Assembly: GCF_947493865.1 (NCBI RefSeq) | Contig: NZ_CANLTC010000012.1 | Span: 1 to 64,000, forward strand | Length of the DNA: 64,000 nt | Direction of reading: 5' to 3' | Origin: an uncultured Halomonas sp. | Lineage (GTDB): Bacteria; Pseudomonadota; Gammaproteobacteria; Pseudomonadales; Halomonadaceae | Shown here: positions 27,555 through 37,387 of the stretch, one piece after another | Numbering within the stretch: the first letter of the stretch is position 1 | Layout of the letters: each line of letters starts with the position of its first letter | Notes under the pieces: model-generated | What the model saw: the letters and a program-made list of their open reading frames with translations, nothing else | The model's database searches: none | Told to the model about the DNA's origin: nothing | Program-made: the position numbers and the translations under genes

Positions 27555-28331
27555 ATGATCGAGTGGATCTCACAAAACTCGAAGGTATTGAATTTCTTTA
27601 CCAACCTTGGCGTTTTGCTCGTCTGGCTGGGCTATGCACAGCTCTTGTACCTGGGGTTTAAACGTCAGCGCCGTCCGCGGCTGATCATCAATCGCGGCAA
27701 GAGAAAGGATATCGACGCGCTGTGCATCATCAGCAACATGAGTGCCGAGTCGATCTTCATCGAGTACATCATCGCTGATCTGGAAACCTCGGAAGGTACC
27801 ATCACCATGGATATCACCGACTTCGATCAGGAGTATGAGGAGGGCGACGAAGACAGGGAGCAGCGCTCATCTTCTCTGGGAACGGTAAGCGAGAATACGC
27901 GTCAGGGGCCGCTGGCATCCGGTGATTTCCTGCATATCGGTACCTTCTCGCACTTGATCGAACGCCTGGCTCGAGACGAAGGCATCGAAATGGACGGCCA
28001 CCGTCCCAAAGGGGATCTTCGTTTCCAGCATCTGACCATTCGCTTGATCGGCGTTTATGGCCCGGAGGATATGCCTATCGGCGCCGAACGTAGTTTCGAG
28101 TTGTTCACCGATGACGATTACGACACCGTGACGCCGAATAGCTGGGATACCAAACGGCTGTCCTCCTTCTTTCAGCGCCGCAAGTTGCGCAAGCTGATGC
28201 AGGAACTCAACGACAAGAACTTCTCGTCATCGTCGAATCTCCGGCAGGTGGAAGATAAAGATGAGAATGAAGATGAAAAGGATCAGGAAGAGACCCGTGA
28301 GGCTGCAGCCGAGGCGAGTAAACGGGATTGA
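27555..28331 (+). CDS. Hypothetical membrane-anchored protein, acidic C-terminus
   Basis: 258 residues with one N-terminal transmembrane segment (about 13-34) followed by a basic stop-transfer stretch (GFKRQRRPR), so the bulk is probably cytoplasmic. The middle is beta-rich (CIISNMSAESIFIEYIIADLET, FQHLTIRLIGVYG), and the last 40 residues are a highly charged, Glu/Asp/Lys-rich tail. I recognise no family. It stands alone after a long AT-rich gap and converges on pqqF. Confidence 0.65.
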   Translation: MIEWISQNSKVLNFFTNLGVLLVWLGYAQLLYLGFKRQRRPRLIINRGKRKDIDALCIISNMSAESIFIEYIIADLETSEGTITMDITDFDQEYEEGDEDREQRSSSLGTVSENTRQGPLASGDFLHIGTFSHLIERLARDEGIEMDGHRPKGDLRFQHLTIRLIGVYGPEDMPIGAERSFELFTDDDYDTVTPNSWDTKRLSSFFQRRKLRKLMQELNDKNFSSSSNLRQVEDKDENEDEKDQEETREAAAEASKRD

Positions 28332-28362
28332 GCAAGCCCATGCCCCCGGGATGCCGATCCTT

Positions 28363-30969
28363 TCACGCTTCTCGAAGCGAGCTTTCGTGGCGGGATGGAT
28401 AAGCCCACCACTGTCCTGACAAGCGTTCTTCTGCAAGCGCCCTTGCCAGCGACGTCAATGCGTCGGGAGTCAACTTGCGCAAGGCCAGCCCCTGTGCCGT
28501 CCAGGGGGTGAGAATCTCAGCCTGAGGTTTCACCGTGGGTTGTATCAGGGTTCCATGGTGTTGGCGTAAGGCCTGCCAGGCTCGAGTCTGGGCTTCTTCC
28601 TGGGTCTCGGGGTACCCCCACGAGGCTTTTAGAGCGGTACATCGCCGTGCGAAGTCAGTGCTATCCATGTAGGCCAGCGTTGCACCTCGGGTCTTCAGGA
28701 ACTCGCTCACCGCTTCACGCAAGGTCTCGACAGATGCATGGGGAGACTGAACCACATAGCCTAGCCGCGGCCAGCCATCCGGCGCCTCGCGATAGCGCAC
28801 CGCCGCCACATAACCCAGCCTTCGACGCTGGCGCATCTCATGATGAAACGCCGCGTCGTGGCACTGGGCCAGAAGCTGGAAGAGGGCCTGGTTCTCGGGG
28901 CTGGCATCCGCGGCATCGACCTGCAGCATGACCGCCGCATCCTCGCCTTGGGGAGGTAGCCAGTGGGTGGGCCAACCCATGCCAGTCGATCGGGTTGTCG
29001 GACCGACTGGTGATGGCATGGACGCACACGTATTGCCCTCAGGCGCTGAGTTCACAAGGGCTGTTCCGAAAGCCGCCATCAGCCGCCGGCAGCCTGCCTG
29101 CGCTTCGGTGGCGCTCAGTGCGCCACCGGCCCAGGCCAATGGTCGTGTATCACTTTTCTCTCGGGGCGTGGGCAAGGTAGTCAAAAGATTCAGCAGACGC
29201 TGAGCTACCAGGCCCTCCACTGAAGCCCGGGGTGGCTCGCTGATCTGAGACGGCCATAGCTCCAATGCCTTAACGAGAGAGGATTCCAGCCGCGAGGCAT
29301 CGCCTGTTGCCATCAGCCAATCACTTTGATCATCGCCTCCGAGCCTCAATGTAACCCCTTGCGCCAGCCCGGCCTGACGCAAGGCCAGCGTATTGTGCTG
29401 CCAGCGTGCCAATCGCGCCGCCTGATGAGTTGCCGGTGCAGTCCACCCCAGGCACCAGAAAGCCTCCGCAAGCGGTGGTTCGTTACTCCACCAGAGGGCG
29501 ATTCTTTCGCTGTCGAGGATCAGGTCCGGGGCGGCAGGCGTTTCGTCGGTGAGCAGGATTCGACCTGGAATCGAGGGTGCCAATCGCCAGGGCATGACTA
29601 AAGAGGATCTGGCTAAAGAGGACTTGGCTAAAGAGGGCCTGGGAGAGACGGATGCCGGCGGCGAGTGGCGCTTGAACCGGGTGCCTGTTCCCGCCATGAC
29701 GTCGCCTTGTTCCAAGGCAGGTAGCGCTTCCAGAATCCGACAGCACTTGGCCGTCAACATGGGCGCCAGCGTCTTGATTGCCTGGTCGTCCAGTGACGCA
29801 TTCGCGTCCGATGTTTCCCGGGTCATCGAAAGCGTTCGCGTATCGACAGCCAGGCGCCGAGCCAGCGTCTTGGGCCAGGTATCGAGGTTGTGGATCAGCG
29901 AACCGGGTTGCCCTAAAGCGTCACCCGGCGTCAGCCGGGTAGCGACATCCTCGACCCGGGCCTGGCAGGTGGCGATCAGCGATTCACGATGCTGGCGCCC
30001 CGATTCGCTCAATGTCAGCGGCAGCAACAAAAAAGGGGTACCGCCGTCTGGATTGAGACGGGGCGTCATATCGCGAACAGCGTCATGCTGTGCAAGGGTC
30101 GCTGCCAGCGCGCCATCGTTGAGTTCCTGTGCAAGCCGTTCTGCGACCTGGCGCTGCATGGGCGTCAGCGGATCGGGCAATGGCCAGATCAATTCCAGCA
30201 CCGGTTGAGCGGGCGGATGATGCTTGGGCAGGCACCACTGTATCCAGCTGGGTTCCGCCCAGCGCCAGGTTTGAGCGGGCACGTTGCTGGCCCCAGCAGG
30301 AATTTCAGCGGCCGTTGCCATCAGCAGATCGAGCTGCTGATCCAGTGGCTGGGGGCCGAGCATCACCAGGCTTAGGCCCTCGGCTCGATAATGGCGAGCG
30401 TGAAAGTCGCGAAGCGCACAACATAGTGTGGAGATGTCCGCTCCCAGGCTCTCACGATTGCCATGATGGCAGTCAAAGGCGGGATGCGACGTCTGAAAAA
30501 GTTGCGACAGGGCGCGCTGGCGATGCAGCTCGGGATCATTCAGCCGCGCCTGGAATTCCGCCTCGATCACCTCGACTTCCCGAGCAATGTGCGTCTCGCT
30601 CAGAAGAGGATGCAGAACGATGTCGAGCAGCCGTTCGAGACCTGGCTCGGTCGCCTCCGGCGGCAGGGTCAGATGCACGTCCGTGCTGTACTCGTCGGTA
30701 TGGGCGTTGTAGCGCCCGCCCTGATCGTTGATCCAGGCAGCGAAATCACCGGCCTCAGGATGGCAGGATGAACCCAGAAACAGGGCGTGTTCGAGCAGAT
30801 GGGCAAGCCCCGGCAGTTGTTCAGGCTCATCCAGATAGCCCGCGCCGATGGCGCAGGCCAGGCGCACCTGGCGCGCGGTGGGCACTTCGATGGCCAGGAC
30901 GCGTGGGCCACCCGCGAGTCGGCGTTCGGCCATACGGCTACCCGGGGGCAGGCCTCGCACTTCGCTCAT
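28363..30969 (-). CDS. pqqF: PQQ biosynthesis peptidase PqqF (M16 family)
   Basis: A zinc peptidase thought to cut the modified PqqA peptide and release the cross-linked Glu-Tyr. 868 residues of M16 fold. The inverted zinc motif HLLEH is at 57-61, with the downstream glutamates in [10 protein letters not shown] (about 130-139). The active N-terminal half is followed by the inactive partner half with the [13 protein letters not shown] segment near 720. It is the last gene of pqqABCDEF; its start overlaps the pqqE stop by 4 bases. An inserted run of short repeats ([12 protein letters not shown]) lies near residue 450. Confidence 0.92.
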   Translation of the reverse strand: MSEVRGLPPGSRMAERRLAGGPRVLAIEVPTARQVRLACAIGAGYLDEPEQLPGLAHLLEHALFLGSSCHPEAGDFAAWINDQGGRYNAHTDEYSTDVHLTLPPEATEPGLERLLDIVLHPLLSETHIAREVEVIEAEFQARLNDPELHRQRALSQLFQTSHPAFDCHHGNRESLGADISTLCCALRDFHARHYRAEGLSLVMLGPQPLDQQLDLLMATAAEIPAGASNVPAQTWRWAEPSWIQWCLPKHHPPAQPVLELIWPLPDPLTPMQRQVAERLAQELNDGALAATLAQHDAVRDMTPRLNPDGGTPFLLLPLTLSESGRQHRESLIATCQARVEDVATRLTPGDALGQPGSLIHNLDTWPKTLARRLAVDTRTLSMTRETSDANASLDDQAIKTLAPMLTAKCCRILEALPALEQGDVMAGTGTRFKRHSPPASVSPRPSLAKSSLARSSLVMPWRLAPSIPGRILLTDETPAAPDLILDSERIALWWSNEPPLAEAFWCLGWTAPATHQAARLARWQHNTLALRQAGLAQGVTLRLGGDDQSDWLMATGDASRLESSLVKALELWPSQISEPPRASVEGLVAQRLLNLLTTLPTPREKSDTRPLAWAGGALSATEAQAGCRRLMAAFGTALVNSAPEGNTCASMPSPVGPTTRSTGMGWPTHWLPPQGEDAAVMLQVDAADASPENQALFQLLAQCHDAAFHHEMRQRRRLGYVAAVRYREAPDGWPRLGYVVQSPHASVETLREAVSEFLKTRGATLAYMDSTDFARRCTALKASWGYPETQEEAQTRAWQALRQHHGTLIQPTVKPQAEILTPWTAQGLALRKLTPDALTSLARALAEERLSGQWWAYPSRHESSLREA

Positions 30970-32117
30970 TCGCGGCAGAACACCCTCGACTCGCGAACAT
31001 TGCGCAGCGTCAGTTCATGAACTTCGCGCTGGTCGTTGGCGGCTTCTTCCCGGGCGGCTTCGATCAGGTGGTGATCCGGTGACAGATCGCAGACCGGGTC
31101 CGTGGCATCGGCGTTGCCGGTGAGCATATAAGCCTGGCAGCGGCAGCCGCCGAAGTCCTTGTGGCGCTCGTCGCAATCGCGGCAGGGGGAGGGCATCCAG
31201 TCTTCGCCGCGATAGCGGTTGAAGGCGTCGCTTTGATACCAGATCGCCTGCAAGGGCTGCTCGCGCACCGTGGGAAAGCTCATAGGCAGAATACGTGCGC
31301 TGTGGCAGGGCAGCACCGCCCCGTCCGGGGCCACAGTCATGAAGATCGACCCCCAGCCCCCCATGCAGGCCTTGGGGCGCGTTGCGTAATAGTCCGGTAT
31401 CACGAACAGCAGGCGCATGTCCTGGCCCTTGGCCGCGAGTCGCTCCCGCCAGCGCTGGGTCGTGGCCTCGGCGGCCTCGAGCTGTTCGCGGCTGGGCAGA
31501 AGCCCGGCGCGATTGAGTTGCGCCCAGCCGTAAAGCTGGCAATTGGCCAGCTCCACCGCGTCGGCGCCAAGCTCCGCGCACAGGGCGATGATGTCATCGA
31601 TCTGATCGATGTTGTGCCGATGCAGTACCACGTTGAGCACCATGGGGTAGCCGGCGGCCTTGACCGCCCTGGCCATGGTCAGCTTCTTGGCGTGGGCCTT
31701 GGGAGAGCCCGCCACCGCTGCGGCGACCTCCGCATCCGCCGCTTGCAGGCTGATCTGGATATGATCGAGGCCTGCCTCTCGCAAGGCGCCGATACGGGCT
31801 TCGTCGAGCCCCAACCCGGAGGTGATCAGGTTGGTATAAAAGCCCAGCCGGCGCGCCTCGGCTACCAGGGCTTCCAGATCCTTGCGCACTAGGGGTTCAC
31901 CGCCGGAAAAACCCAGTTGCACCGCTCCCATGGCCCGGGCCTGGCGCAGCACGTCGAACCACTCCTCGGTGCTCAATTCCTCTTGTTGGGCGGCAAAGTC
32001 CAGCGGGTTGGAGCAGTAGGCGCACTGCAGCGGACAGCGATAAGTCAGCTCCGCCAGCAGCCACAGCGGGGCGCCCGGTATCGGTTTCAAATCCGATGAA
32101 AGAGGCTGTTCACTCAT
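30966..32117 (-). CDS. pqqE: PQQ biosynthesis radical SAM enzyme PqqE
   Basis: Forms the carbon-carbon bond between Glu and Tyr of PqqA, with PqqD as the peptide chaperone. 383 residues. The radical-SAM CxxxCxxC motif is in [15 protein letters not shown] (C28, C32, C35), followed by [10 protein letters not shown]. The SPASM-type C-terminal cluster region is seen as [35 protein letters not shown]. It overlaps pqqD upstream and pqqF downstream, so the operon is translationally coupled. Confidence 0.97.
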   Translation of the reverse strand: MSEQPLSSDLKPIPGAPLWLLAELTYRCPLQCAYCSNPLDFAAQQEELSTEEWFDVLRQARAMGAVQLGFSGGEPLVRKDLEALVAEARRLGFYTNLITSGLGLDEARIGALREAGLDHIQISLQAADAEVAAAVAGSPKAHAKKLTMARAVKAAGYPMVLNVVLHRHNIDQIDDIIALCAELGADAVELANCQLYGWAQLNRAGLLPSREQLEAAEATTQRWRERLAAKGQDMRLLFVIPDYYATRPKACMGGWGSIFMTVAPDGAVLPCHSARILPMSFPTVREQPLQAIWYQSDAFNRYRGEDWMPSPCRDCDERHKDFGGCRCQAYMLTGNADATDPVCDLSPDHHLIEAAREEAANDQREVHELTLRNVRESRVFCRE

Positions 32118-32385
32118 GACGAATCCAGCCCTGGTTGGCGGCGTCTTGCAAGAATTCTTCCACGTCCGCGGTCATCTCCTCCCGTGGCGGCTGGGGAAAG
32201 CGGCGCTGCAGTTCGTCGATCAGTGCCGTCACGTCCCGCTCGCCGTCGAGCAGGGTCAGAATGGCGCCGGCGCTCTCGTTGAGCTGCACCATCCCTTCAG
32301 GATAGAGCAATACATGGCGCTGCTGGGCCTCTTCCCACTGCAGGCGCCAGCCCGGGCGCAGACGATAAACCCGTGTCGAATTCAT
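32110..32385 (-). CDS. pqqD: PQQ biosynthesis peptide chaperone PqqD
   Basis: 91 residues of RRE (RiPP recognition element) fold that binds PqqA and presents it to PqqE. Seen: [55 protein letters not shown] and a final QGWIRHE. ATG 32385 overlaps the pqqC stop as ATGA, so the much longer open frame reaching 32544 is inside pqqC and is not used. It overlaps pqqE by 8 bases. Confidence 0.96.
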   Translation of the reverse strand: MNSTRVYRLRPGWRLQWEEAQQRHVLLYPEGMVQLNESAGAILTLLDGERDVTALIDELQRRFPQPPREEMTADVEEFLQDAANQGWIRHE

Positions 32386-33182
32386 GCAAGCCCCCGATGA
32401 TAGACGCGCTCGTTGGTGACGGTGTGATAGGGCGCCCGGTCGAGCTGATAGGCCAGGGTCATGGCATCGAGCATGCTCCACAGCACGTCGAGTTTGAACT
32501 GGAGAACGTCCAGGGCGCGCTGCTGAGTCGCCTGGGTGGTGCAAAGCTCTAGCGCCAGCTCCAGGCCGTGATCCACGTCGCGTCTCGCCTCGCCCAGGCG
32601 CTTGCGGAAGTAGGCGTAGCCAGTGGGGTCGATCCAGGGGTAGTGGGTCGGCCAGGTATCCAGGCGGCTCTGGTGGGCCTGGGGGGCGAAGAGTTCGGTA
32701 AGCGAGGAAATCGCCCCCTCGCGCCAGTCCGCCCGGCGCACGAAGTTGACATAGGCGTCCACCGCGAAGCGCACGCCGGGCAGCACGTGTTCCTGAGACA
32801 GCAGCTCCTCGCGACTCAGGCCCACCGCCTCGCCCAGGGCCAGCCAGGCCTCGATGCCGCCCCCGTCATCCGCGTGGCCATCGTGATCCAGCAGCCGCTG
32901 AATCCAGCGCCGGCGGGCGGACGCATCCGGACAATTGGCTAGCAGCGCCGCGTCCTTGAGCGGAATATTGATCTGATAGTAGAAGCGATTGGCGACCCAG
33001 CCGCGAATCTGTTCCGGGGTGGCGCGGCCCTGAGCCATGTCGACCTGGTAGGGGTGATGAAGGTGGTAATAATCGCCCTTGGCCAGCAGCGCCTTGTGAA
33101 AGGCATCGCGATCGAGGGCTTTATCCGTTGTCTTACCGGATTCGGCGAAGGGCGTGGCGAAAGGCGATGCATTCGATGGCAT
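32382..33182 (-). CDS. pqqC: Pyrroloquinoline-quinone synthase PqqC
   Basis: Cofactor-less oxidase that performs the ring closure and eight-electron oxidation producing PQQ. 266 residues, all helical. Signature parts: [65 protein letters not shown] and [25 protein letters not shown] precedes the ATG. Its stop overlaps the pqqD start as ATGA, and 117 bases separate it from pqqB. Confidence 0.97.
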   Translation of the reverse strand: MPSNASPFATPFAESGKTTDKALDRDAFHKALLAKGDYYHLHHPYQVDMAQGRATPEQIRGWVANRFYYQINIPLKDAALLANCPDASARRRWIQRLLDHDGHADDGGGIEAWLALGEAVGLSREELLSQEHVLPGVRFAVDAYVNFVRRADWREGAISSLTELFAPQAHQSRLDTWPTHYPWIDPTGYAYFRKRLGEARRDVDHGLELALELCTTQATQQRALDVLQFKLDVLWSMLDAMTLAYQLDRAPYHTVTNERVYHRGLA

Positions 33183-33299
33183 GAAAGCGGTCTCCTTGAA
33201 GTTTAAGCCATCCTTGGCATGGGTCGTACATTATGACGCTTACGCTGCACTTCAAGTTCAAGCCGCCTGATTCAAAGGAGATGATTCAAGGGGCATGTT

Positions 33300-34229
33300 T
33301 CAAGGCTCGAAGCGCAGTCCATCAAAGGCAACCTCGATGTTGCGAGCATCGAGTTCTGCCCGCTCTCTCGATTTCTCGTCGAGAATCGGATTGGTGTTGT
33401 TGATATGAATCAGGATGCGTCGAGTGCTTTCGGGTAGACGCTCGAGTTCGCTCAGCAGCCCGCTCTCGCCGGATAGCGCCAGATGTCCCATGTCCTGCCC
33501 CGTTGCCTGACCAACTCTCGCCTGTTGCAGTTCGTCGTCCTGCCACACAGTACCGTCCACCAGCACGCAGTCGGCGCGCTGAAGCCAGCCGCGCAGCTCA
33601 TCATCCGGTTTGCCCAGTCCCGGTGCGTAAAACAGCGAGCGGCCACTGCGGGTATCTTCGATGTACAGGCCGATGTTGTCCCCCGGCGTAGGGGAACCGC
33701 GCCGGGGTGAATAGGGCGGGGCATTGCTGTGTAGAGCGATCGCGGTGAAGGTCAGTCCCGGACAGGTCGGCACCGAGAAGGTTGCTGTAGCGTGGTCCGC
33801 ATCCACCTCGATGGGCTGCCAGCGCAATCCGCCCTGCCAGTGTTCCAGCATGGGAAAAAGCGGAAAGCCGGTGCTCAGATCCTGATGTACGTTTGGTGTA
33901 CACCAGACATCCAGCGGACAGCCTTCCCGCAAGGATAGCAAGCCGGAGGTGTGATCGATCTGGCCGTCCATGAGCAATACGCCGCCGATGCCGGTGTCTC
34001 GGGGCTGACGCTTGGGATGCAGTTCGCGGTTGGCGCCGATCTGGGCGCGAATATCCGGGGATGCGTTGCACAGAAGCCAGCGCTCGTCGTCGCTGCTGAT
34101 GGCGATGGATGACTGAGTGCGCGCCTGGGCGGCCAGGCTGCCATCGCGCAAACCAAGGCAGTTGCTACAGTTGCAGTTCCATTGGGGAAAACCGCCCCCT
34201 GCCGCCGAGCCCAATACCAGAACCTGCAT
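33300..34229 (-). CDS. pqqB: PQQ biosynthesis protein PqqB
   Basis: 309 residues of metallo-beta-lactamase fold; family members hydroxylate the tyrosine of the PQQ precursor. Seen: [20 protein letters not shown] with the CxCxxC cluster, the [18 protein letters not shown] metal-binding loop, [21 protein letters not shown], and a C-terminal [16 protein letters not shown] lies just before the ATG. It follows pqqA through a short gap that holds a terminator-like hairpin. Confidence 0.96.
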   Translation of the reverse strand: MQVLVLGSAAGGGFPQWNCNCSNCLGLRDGSLAAQARTQSSIAISSDDERWLLCNASPDIRAQIGANRELHPKRQPRDTGIGGVLLMDGQIDHTSGLLSLREGCPLDVWCTPNVHQDLSTGFPLFPMLEHWQGGLRWQPIEVDADHATATFSVPTCPGLTFTAIALHSNAPPYSPRRGSPTPGDNIGLYIEDTRSGRSLFYAPGLGKPDDELRGWLQRADCVLVDGTVWQDDELQQARVGQATGQDMGHLALSGESGLLSELERLPESTRRILIHINNTNPILDEKSRERAELDARNIEVAFDGLRFEP

Positions 34230-34250
34230 CTTGTTCCTCCTTGATAAAGC

Positions 34251-34277
34251 AAAACGCTCCGATCATCGGAGCGTTTT
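34251..34277 (-). terminator. Attenuator-like hairpin between pqqA and pqqB
   Basis: AAAACGCTCCGAT and ATCGGAGCGTTTT form a near-perfect palindrome. On the minus strand the stem ends in GCGTTTT. Its place directly after pqqA fits a partial terminator that makes pqqA transcript more abundant than the rest of the operon, a pattern known in other pqq operons. Confidence 0.7.
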
Positions 34278-34294
34278 TCAATCACGACAGGTTA

Positions 34295-34366
34295 TCAGCG
34301 GTTGGCGATATAGAGGGTGACCTCGAAGCCAAGGCGCAGATCGATGTATGACGGCTTGGTCCACAT
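34295..34366 (-). CDS. pqqA: PQQ precursor peptide PqqA
   Basis: A 23-residue peptide substrate: starts [15 protein letters not shown] and continues VTLYIANR, so the Glu-x3-Tyr core (E15, Y19) that becomes PQQ is present. AGGAGA stands 6 bases before the ATG. It lies at the head of the pqqABCDEF operon, where pqqA is expected, and is followed by a terminator-like hairpin. It is too short for routine ORF calling. A TATAAA-like element about 65 bases upstream (near 34430) may be its -10. Confidence 0.95.
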   Translation of the reverse strand: MWTKPSYIDLRLGFEVTLYIANR

Positions 34367-34542
34367 ATGATTCTCCTGTATTTCCAGTCAAAAAAGGCCT
34401 GCATCGACATTAAAGCATGACACCTCACCTTTATAGGACAACCTGTGTGTAAAGAAAAGTTCATCGTGGGCGCACATCTTTTCTTGCCGGGAGCCATCAC
34501 GTAAGGTCTTGCCTGGTATTTCAATCAAAGTTCATCGTCTTC

Positions 34543-35373
34543 ATGAAAGATCATATTACGCCCTTCCAGCTCGTGCTGCTGGTACTCTCCTTCTATGTGT
34601 TGGGCGCACTGATTGCCGATCTGTTCTTTAGCTTGTCGCCGGAGATGACGCGACTTCTCAACTATCTCGATATCGTCGTCTGCGTGTTCTTCTTTCTCGA
34701 TTTCAGTATTCGTTTCTACGCGGCACCAAACAAGTGGCGTTTCATGCGCTGGGGCTGGATAGATCTGCTGGCGAGCATTCCCGCAGGGCTTTTCATGGCG
34801 GGGCGGCTGGTGCGGGTCGTTCAGATTCTGCGGCTGCTGCGTGCGCTCAAGTCGATGCGCATGCTGTGGCGGCTGATGTTTCGCAATCGCGCCAAGGGCA
34901 TCTTTGCTTCTGCCGCCACCACCACGCTGCTGTTGGTGGCCTTCGGGTCGATAACCATCCTGCTGGTGGAGAGTCCCAATCCGGACAGCCCCATCGATAC
35001 TGCGGAAGAAGCGCTGTGGTGGGCCTTCGTGACGGTCACGACCGTAGGCTACGGGGACTATTATCCGATCACCACCCTCGGGCGTGTCGTCGCGGTGCTG
35101 CTGATGATTTGCGGTGTGGGCCTGTTCGGCAGCTTCGCGGCCTATGTCGGGTCGCTGTTCATCGACGATCAAAGCGACGAGGACGAGCGCCAGCACCAGG
35201 CGAGCCGACGAATGATACGTCATGTCTATCAGGAGATGGGGGAGTTGCACACCGAGGTGCGCGCCTTGCGTGAAGAGATCAAGGCATTGCGCACGCTACG
35301 CTTGAATCAGGATGTTGGCCTGCAAGGAGGCCCACCGGCACCCTCGAAGGATACAAAGGATACCGACACCTAG
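34543..35373 (+). CDS. Voltage-gated potassium channel family protein
   Basis: 276 residues with six transmembrane segments. An S4-like helix has arginines at regular spacing (GRLVRVVQILRLLRALKSMR, R88, R91, R97, R100). The pore segment carries the selectivity filter TVGYGD (167-172), followed by S6 (VVAVLLMICGVGLFGSFAAYV). The C-terminus is a charged, probably coiled-coil helix (about 205-255). It resembles Kv-type bacterial channels (ion_trans family). It is divergent from the pqq operon. Confidence 0.92.
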   Translation: MKDHITPFQLVLLVLSFYVLGALIADLFFSLSPEMTRLLNYLDIVVCVFFFLDFSIRFYAAPNKWRFMRWGWIDLLASIPAGLFMAGRLVRVVQILRLLRALKSMRMLWRLMFRNRAKGIFASAATTTLLLVAFGSITILLVESPNPDSPIDTAEEALWWAFVTVTTVGYGDYYPITTLGRVVAVLLMICGVGLFGSFAAYVGSLFIDDQSDEDERQHQASRRMIRHVYQEMGELHTEVRALREEIKALRTLRLNQDVGLQGGPPAPSKDTKDTDT

Positions 35374-35402
35374 CTGCCTCCCCTTTCCTGACCCGTATTG
35401 AT

Positions 35403-35753
35403 TCACTGCTTGATCTGGTAATCACCTTCCAGCACCTGCTGTTCGCGATGAGGGCGGTGGTGCCCGGGTTGGGCAGCGCCTGCGCCAACGTTCCGAGCCT
35501 GGTCGGCCCGCATCTGTTCCATGCGTTTCTTCATGCGATGGCGCACCAAGGGCAGCATGAGCCAACCCACCAGCAGGAAGAGCAGGGCGATCAGGGTGCC
35601 AACGATCATCAGCGCCCCGAACATCAACCAGGTCAGGATCAGCTTGAAACCGTTGGCATTCGAGGCAGGGCGCGCCTGACGCGCCCGTGCCTGCCATTGA
35701 CGTGCCGCCTGCCAGGCGGCGTTGTCCGAACGGCTATTGCTCGATTCAGTCAT
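35403..35753 (-). CDS. Hypothetical small membrane protein
   Basis: 116 residues. One long or two closely spaced hydrophobic helices (about 36-68, FKLILTWLMFGALMIVGTLIALLFLLVGWLMLPLV) lie between basic, Gln- and Arg-rich flanks. No family recognised. Its start overlaps the end of the PepSY-like gene by 8 bases, so the two are probably one operon. Confidence 0.6.
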   Translation of the reverse strand: MTESSNSRSDNAAWQAARQWQARARQARPASNANGFKLILTWLMFGALMIVGTLIALLFLLVGWLMLPLVRHRMKKRMEQMRADQARNVGAGAAQPGHHRPHREQQVLEGDYQIKQ

Positions 35754-36216
35754 TCTCTACTCCGGTGACCGAGAAGTCGGCGCCTTCCAGGCGCAATTCG
35801 ACCTCCTGGTTCTGTGTGTCGTAACCCTCGATTTCGATGCTACCATCCCTATCGACATCGAGCTGCTCGAATTGTTGCAGATCCGATTCAAAGGCGTTAT
35901 TCAATGCCTGACGAACCTGATCGCCGCTCAACGCCCAATCCGGTACCTGAGCCTTGCGGCGTTCTTCCTTGATCAGGCTGCCATCCTCTACGGCCATCTC
36001 CACGTCGAGCTGCCAGCCATCCTTGCCCCAGCCCTCGAGTTCGAGCCGATCGCCATCCTCCATGGAGATCTCTTCGTAATGGGTGAAGCCGTATTCGTCG
36101 GCCTTGTCGAGCAGCGACTCGAGTTGCGCGCGCTCCAGCTTGCCGTCGTCGGCCCAGGCTGGCGAGGTAAAGCCGATCAGGGCAACGGGGATCATGAGTA
36201 GCGGTAAGGTTTTCAT
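35746..36216 (-). CDS. Periplasmic PepSY-like protein
   Basis: 156 residues with a signal peptide (cleavage after PAWA, about residue 23). The mature protein contains two PepSY-like units: YGFTHYEEISMEDGDRLELEGWGKDGWQLDVEMAVEDGSLI and a degenerate second one (FEQLDVDRDGSIEIEGYDTQNQEVELRL). PepSY domains inhibit or sense in the periplasm. ATG 36216 has GGAGAA 8-9 bases upstream. It is divergent from the second PepSY gene and the two-component system, which suggests a link with that regulator. Confidence 0.7.
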   Translation of the reverse strand: MKTLPLLMIPVALIGFTSPAWADDGKLERAQLESLLDKADEYGFTHYEEISMEDGDRLELEGWGKDGWQLDVEMAVEDGSLIKEERRKAQVPDWALSGDQVRQALNNAFESDLQQFEQLDVDRDGSIEIEGYDTQNQEVELRLEGADFSVTGVEND

Positions 36217-36345
36217 GTCGTGTTCTCCATTCTTGATCATCCACCGGGCGTATCCCGGATGAGCACACTCTAGGACGAGCGACCTTGCAGAGTGCTGACG
36301 GGATGGTTCATCTTTCGTTCATGTCGACTCTGGCAGGCTGACTAC

Positions 36346-36678
36346 ATGCGAACCCCATACTTCATGATGACTCTATTAGCGGCGCTGATCTGGCTTGGCG
36401 GGATGCCATTGATCCAGGCCGATGACGACTGGCGAGGCCTGCACGACGAAGTGCAGAGTGGGCGTCTGGTCGCGTTGTCCGAAGTGCTCGACTGGCTGGA
36501 GAAGCACTACCTCGGCGAGGTGCTGGAGGTCGAGCTCGAGCGAGAGGATGGCAAGGCCCTCTACGAAGTGGAGATGATCGGTCCCCAGGGGCAGTTGGTC
36601 GAGTTTGAGTTCGATGCTGCCAACGGCGAGTTGATCGGCATCGAAGGGGTCAATATCGATGCCATGCAGCGACCATGA
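36346..36678 (+). CDS. Periplasmic PepSY domain protein
   Basis: 110 residues with a signal peptide (cut near IQA, residue 24) and one PepSY domain: GRLVALSEVLDWLEKHYLGEVLEVELEREDGKALYEVEMIGPQG, ending with FDAANGELIGIEGV. It is followed after 37 bases by the response regulator, an arrangement often seen in proteobacteria in which the PepSY protein modulates the sensor. Start ATG 36346 (MRTPYFMMTLL) is chosen for the signal peptide. Confidence 0.85.
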   Translation: MRTPYFMMTLLAALIWLGGMPLIQADDDWRGLHDEVQSGRLVALSEVLDWLEKHYLGEVLEVELEREDGKALYEVEMIGPQGQLVEFEFDAANGELIGIEGVNIDAMQRP

Positions 36679-36715
36679 AGGCTCGACAAGACGGTGCGAC
36701 AATGAATATGCGGCC

Positions 36716-37387
36716 ATGAAGATATTGCTGGTGGAAGACGATCGGGCCCTGGCCGAAGCGCTTGGCGATGCCCTGCGCGACGCTGGTTTGATCGTCGAAA
36801 CGGCGCCGAATGGCAGCGAGGGCGACTTTCTGGTGCGTACCGAGCGCTATGATGCAGTGATTCTGGATCTGGGCCTGCCGGATGGCGACGGCACACGCTG
36901 GCTGGCTCAATGGCGCGAGGATGGCCTTGCTCTACCGGTGCTCATTTTGACCGCTCGAGAGCGCTGGTCAGACAAGGCCGCCGGTTTCTCCGCCGGCGCC
37001 GATGACTATGTCACCAAACCCTTCGAAACCGGCGAGGTATTGTTTCGTCTGCGCGCGCTGGTGCGTCGCAGTCATGGCCATGCCCATCCGGTACTGAACA
37101 GTGGCGCGCTGACCTTCGATACTCATAGCGGTAGCGTCACCCTGGCCGGCCGGCCGATCAGCCTGACTGCCCAGGAGATACGGTTACTGGCCTATCTGAT
37201 GCACGCCGCGCCGCGTATCGTCAGTCGCACCGAATTATCGGAGCACGTCTACGATCGCGATCATGAGCCCGATTCCAATGTCATCGATGTACAGATCAGC
37301 CGCTTGCGCCGCAAGCTCGGTAGTGAACGCATCGAAACATTGCGGGGGCAGGGCTATCGCATGGTGGCCGTCGAGACGCCGGCATGA
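36716..37387 (+). CDS. OmpR-family response regulator
   Basis: 223 residues: receiver domain with acidic pocket EDD (7-9), phosphorylation site D51 in VILDLGLPDG, TARERW and Lys in TKPF; winged-helix DNA-binding domain with SLTAQEIRLLAYLMH and NVIDVQISRLRRKLG. Closest in feel to the PhoP/QseB group. ATG 36716 (MKILLVEDD) is the natural start. The last 4 bases overlap the histidine kinase gene. It probably regulates the adjacent PepSY genes. Confidence 0.95.
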   Translation: MKILLVEDDRALAEALGDALRDAGLIVETAPNGSEGDFLVRTERYDAVILDLGLPDGDGTRWLAQWREDGLALPVLILTARERWSDKAAGFSAGADDYVTKPFETGEVLFRLRALVRRSHGHAHPVLNSGALTFDTHSGSVTLAGRPISLTAQEIRLLAYLMHAAPRIVSRTELSEHVYDRDHEPDSNVIDVQISRLRRKLGSERIETLRGQGYRMVAVETPA

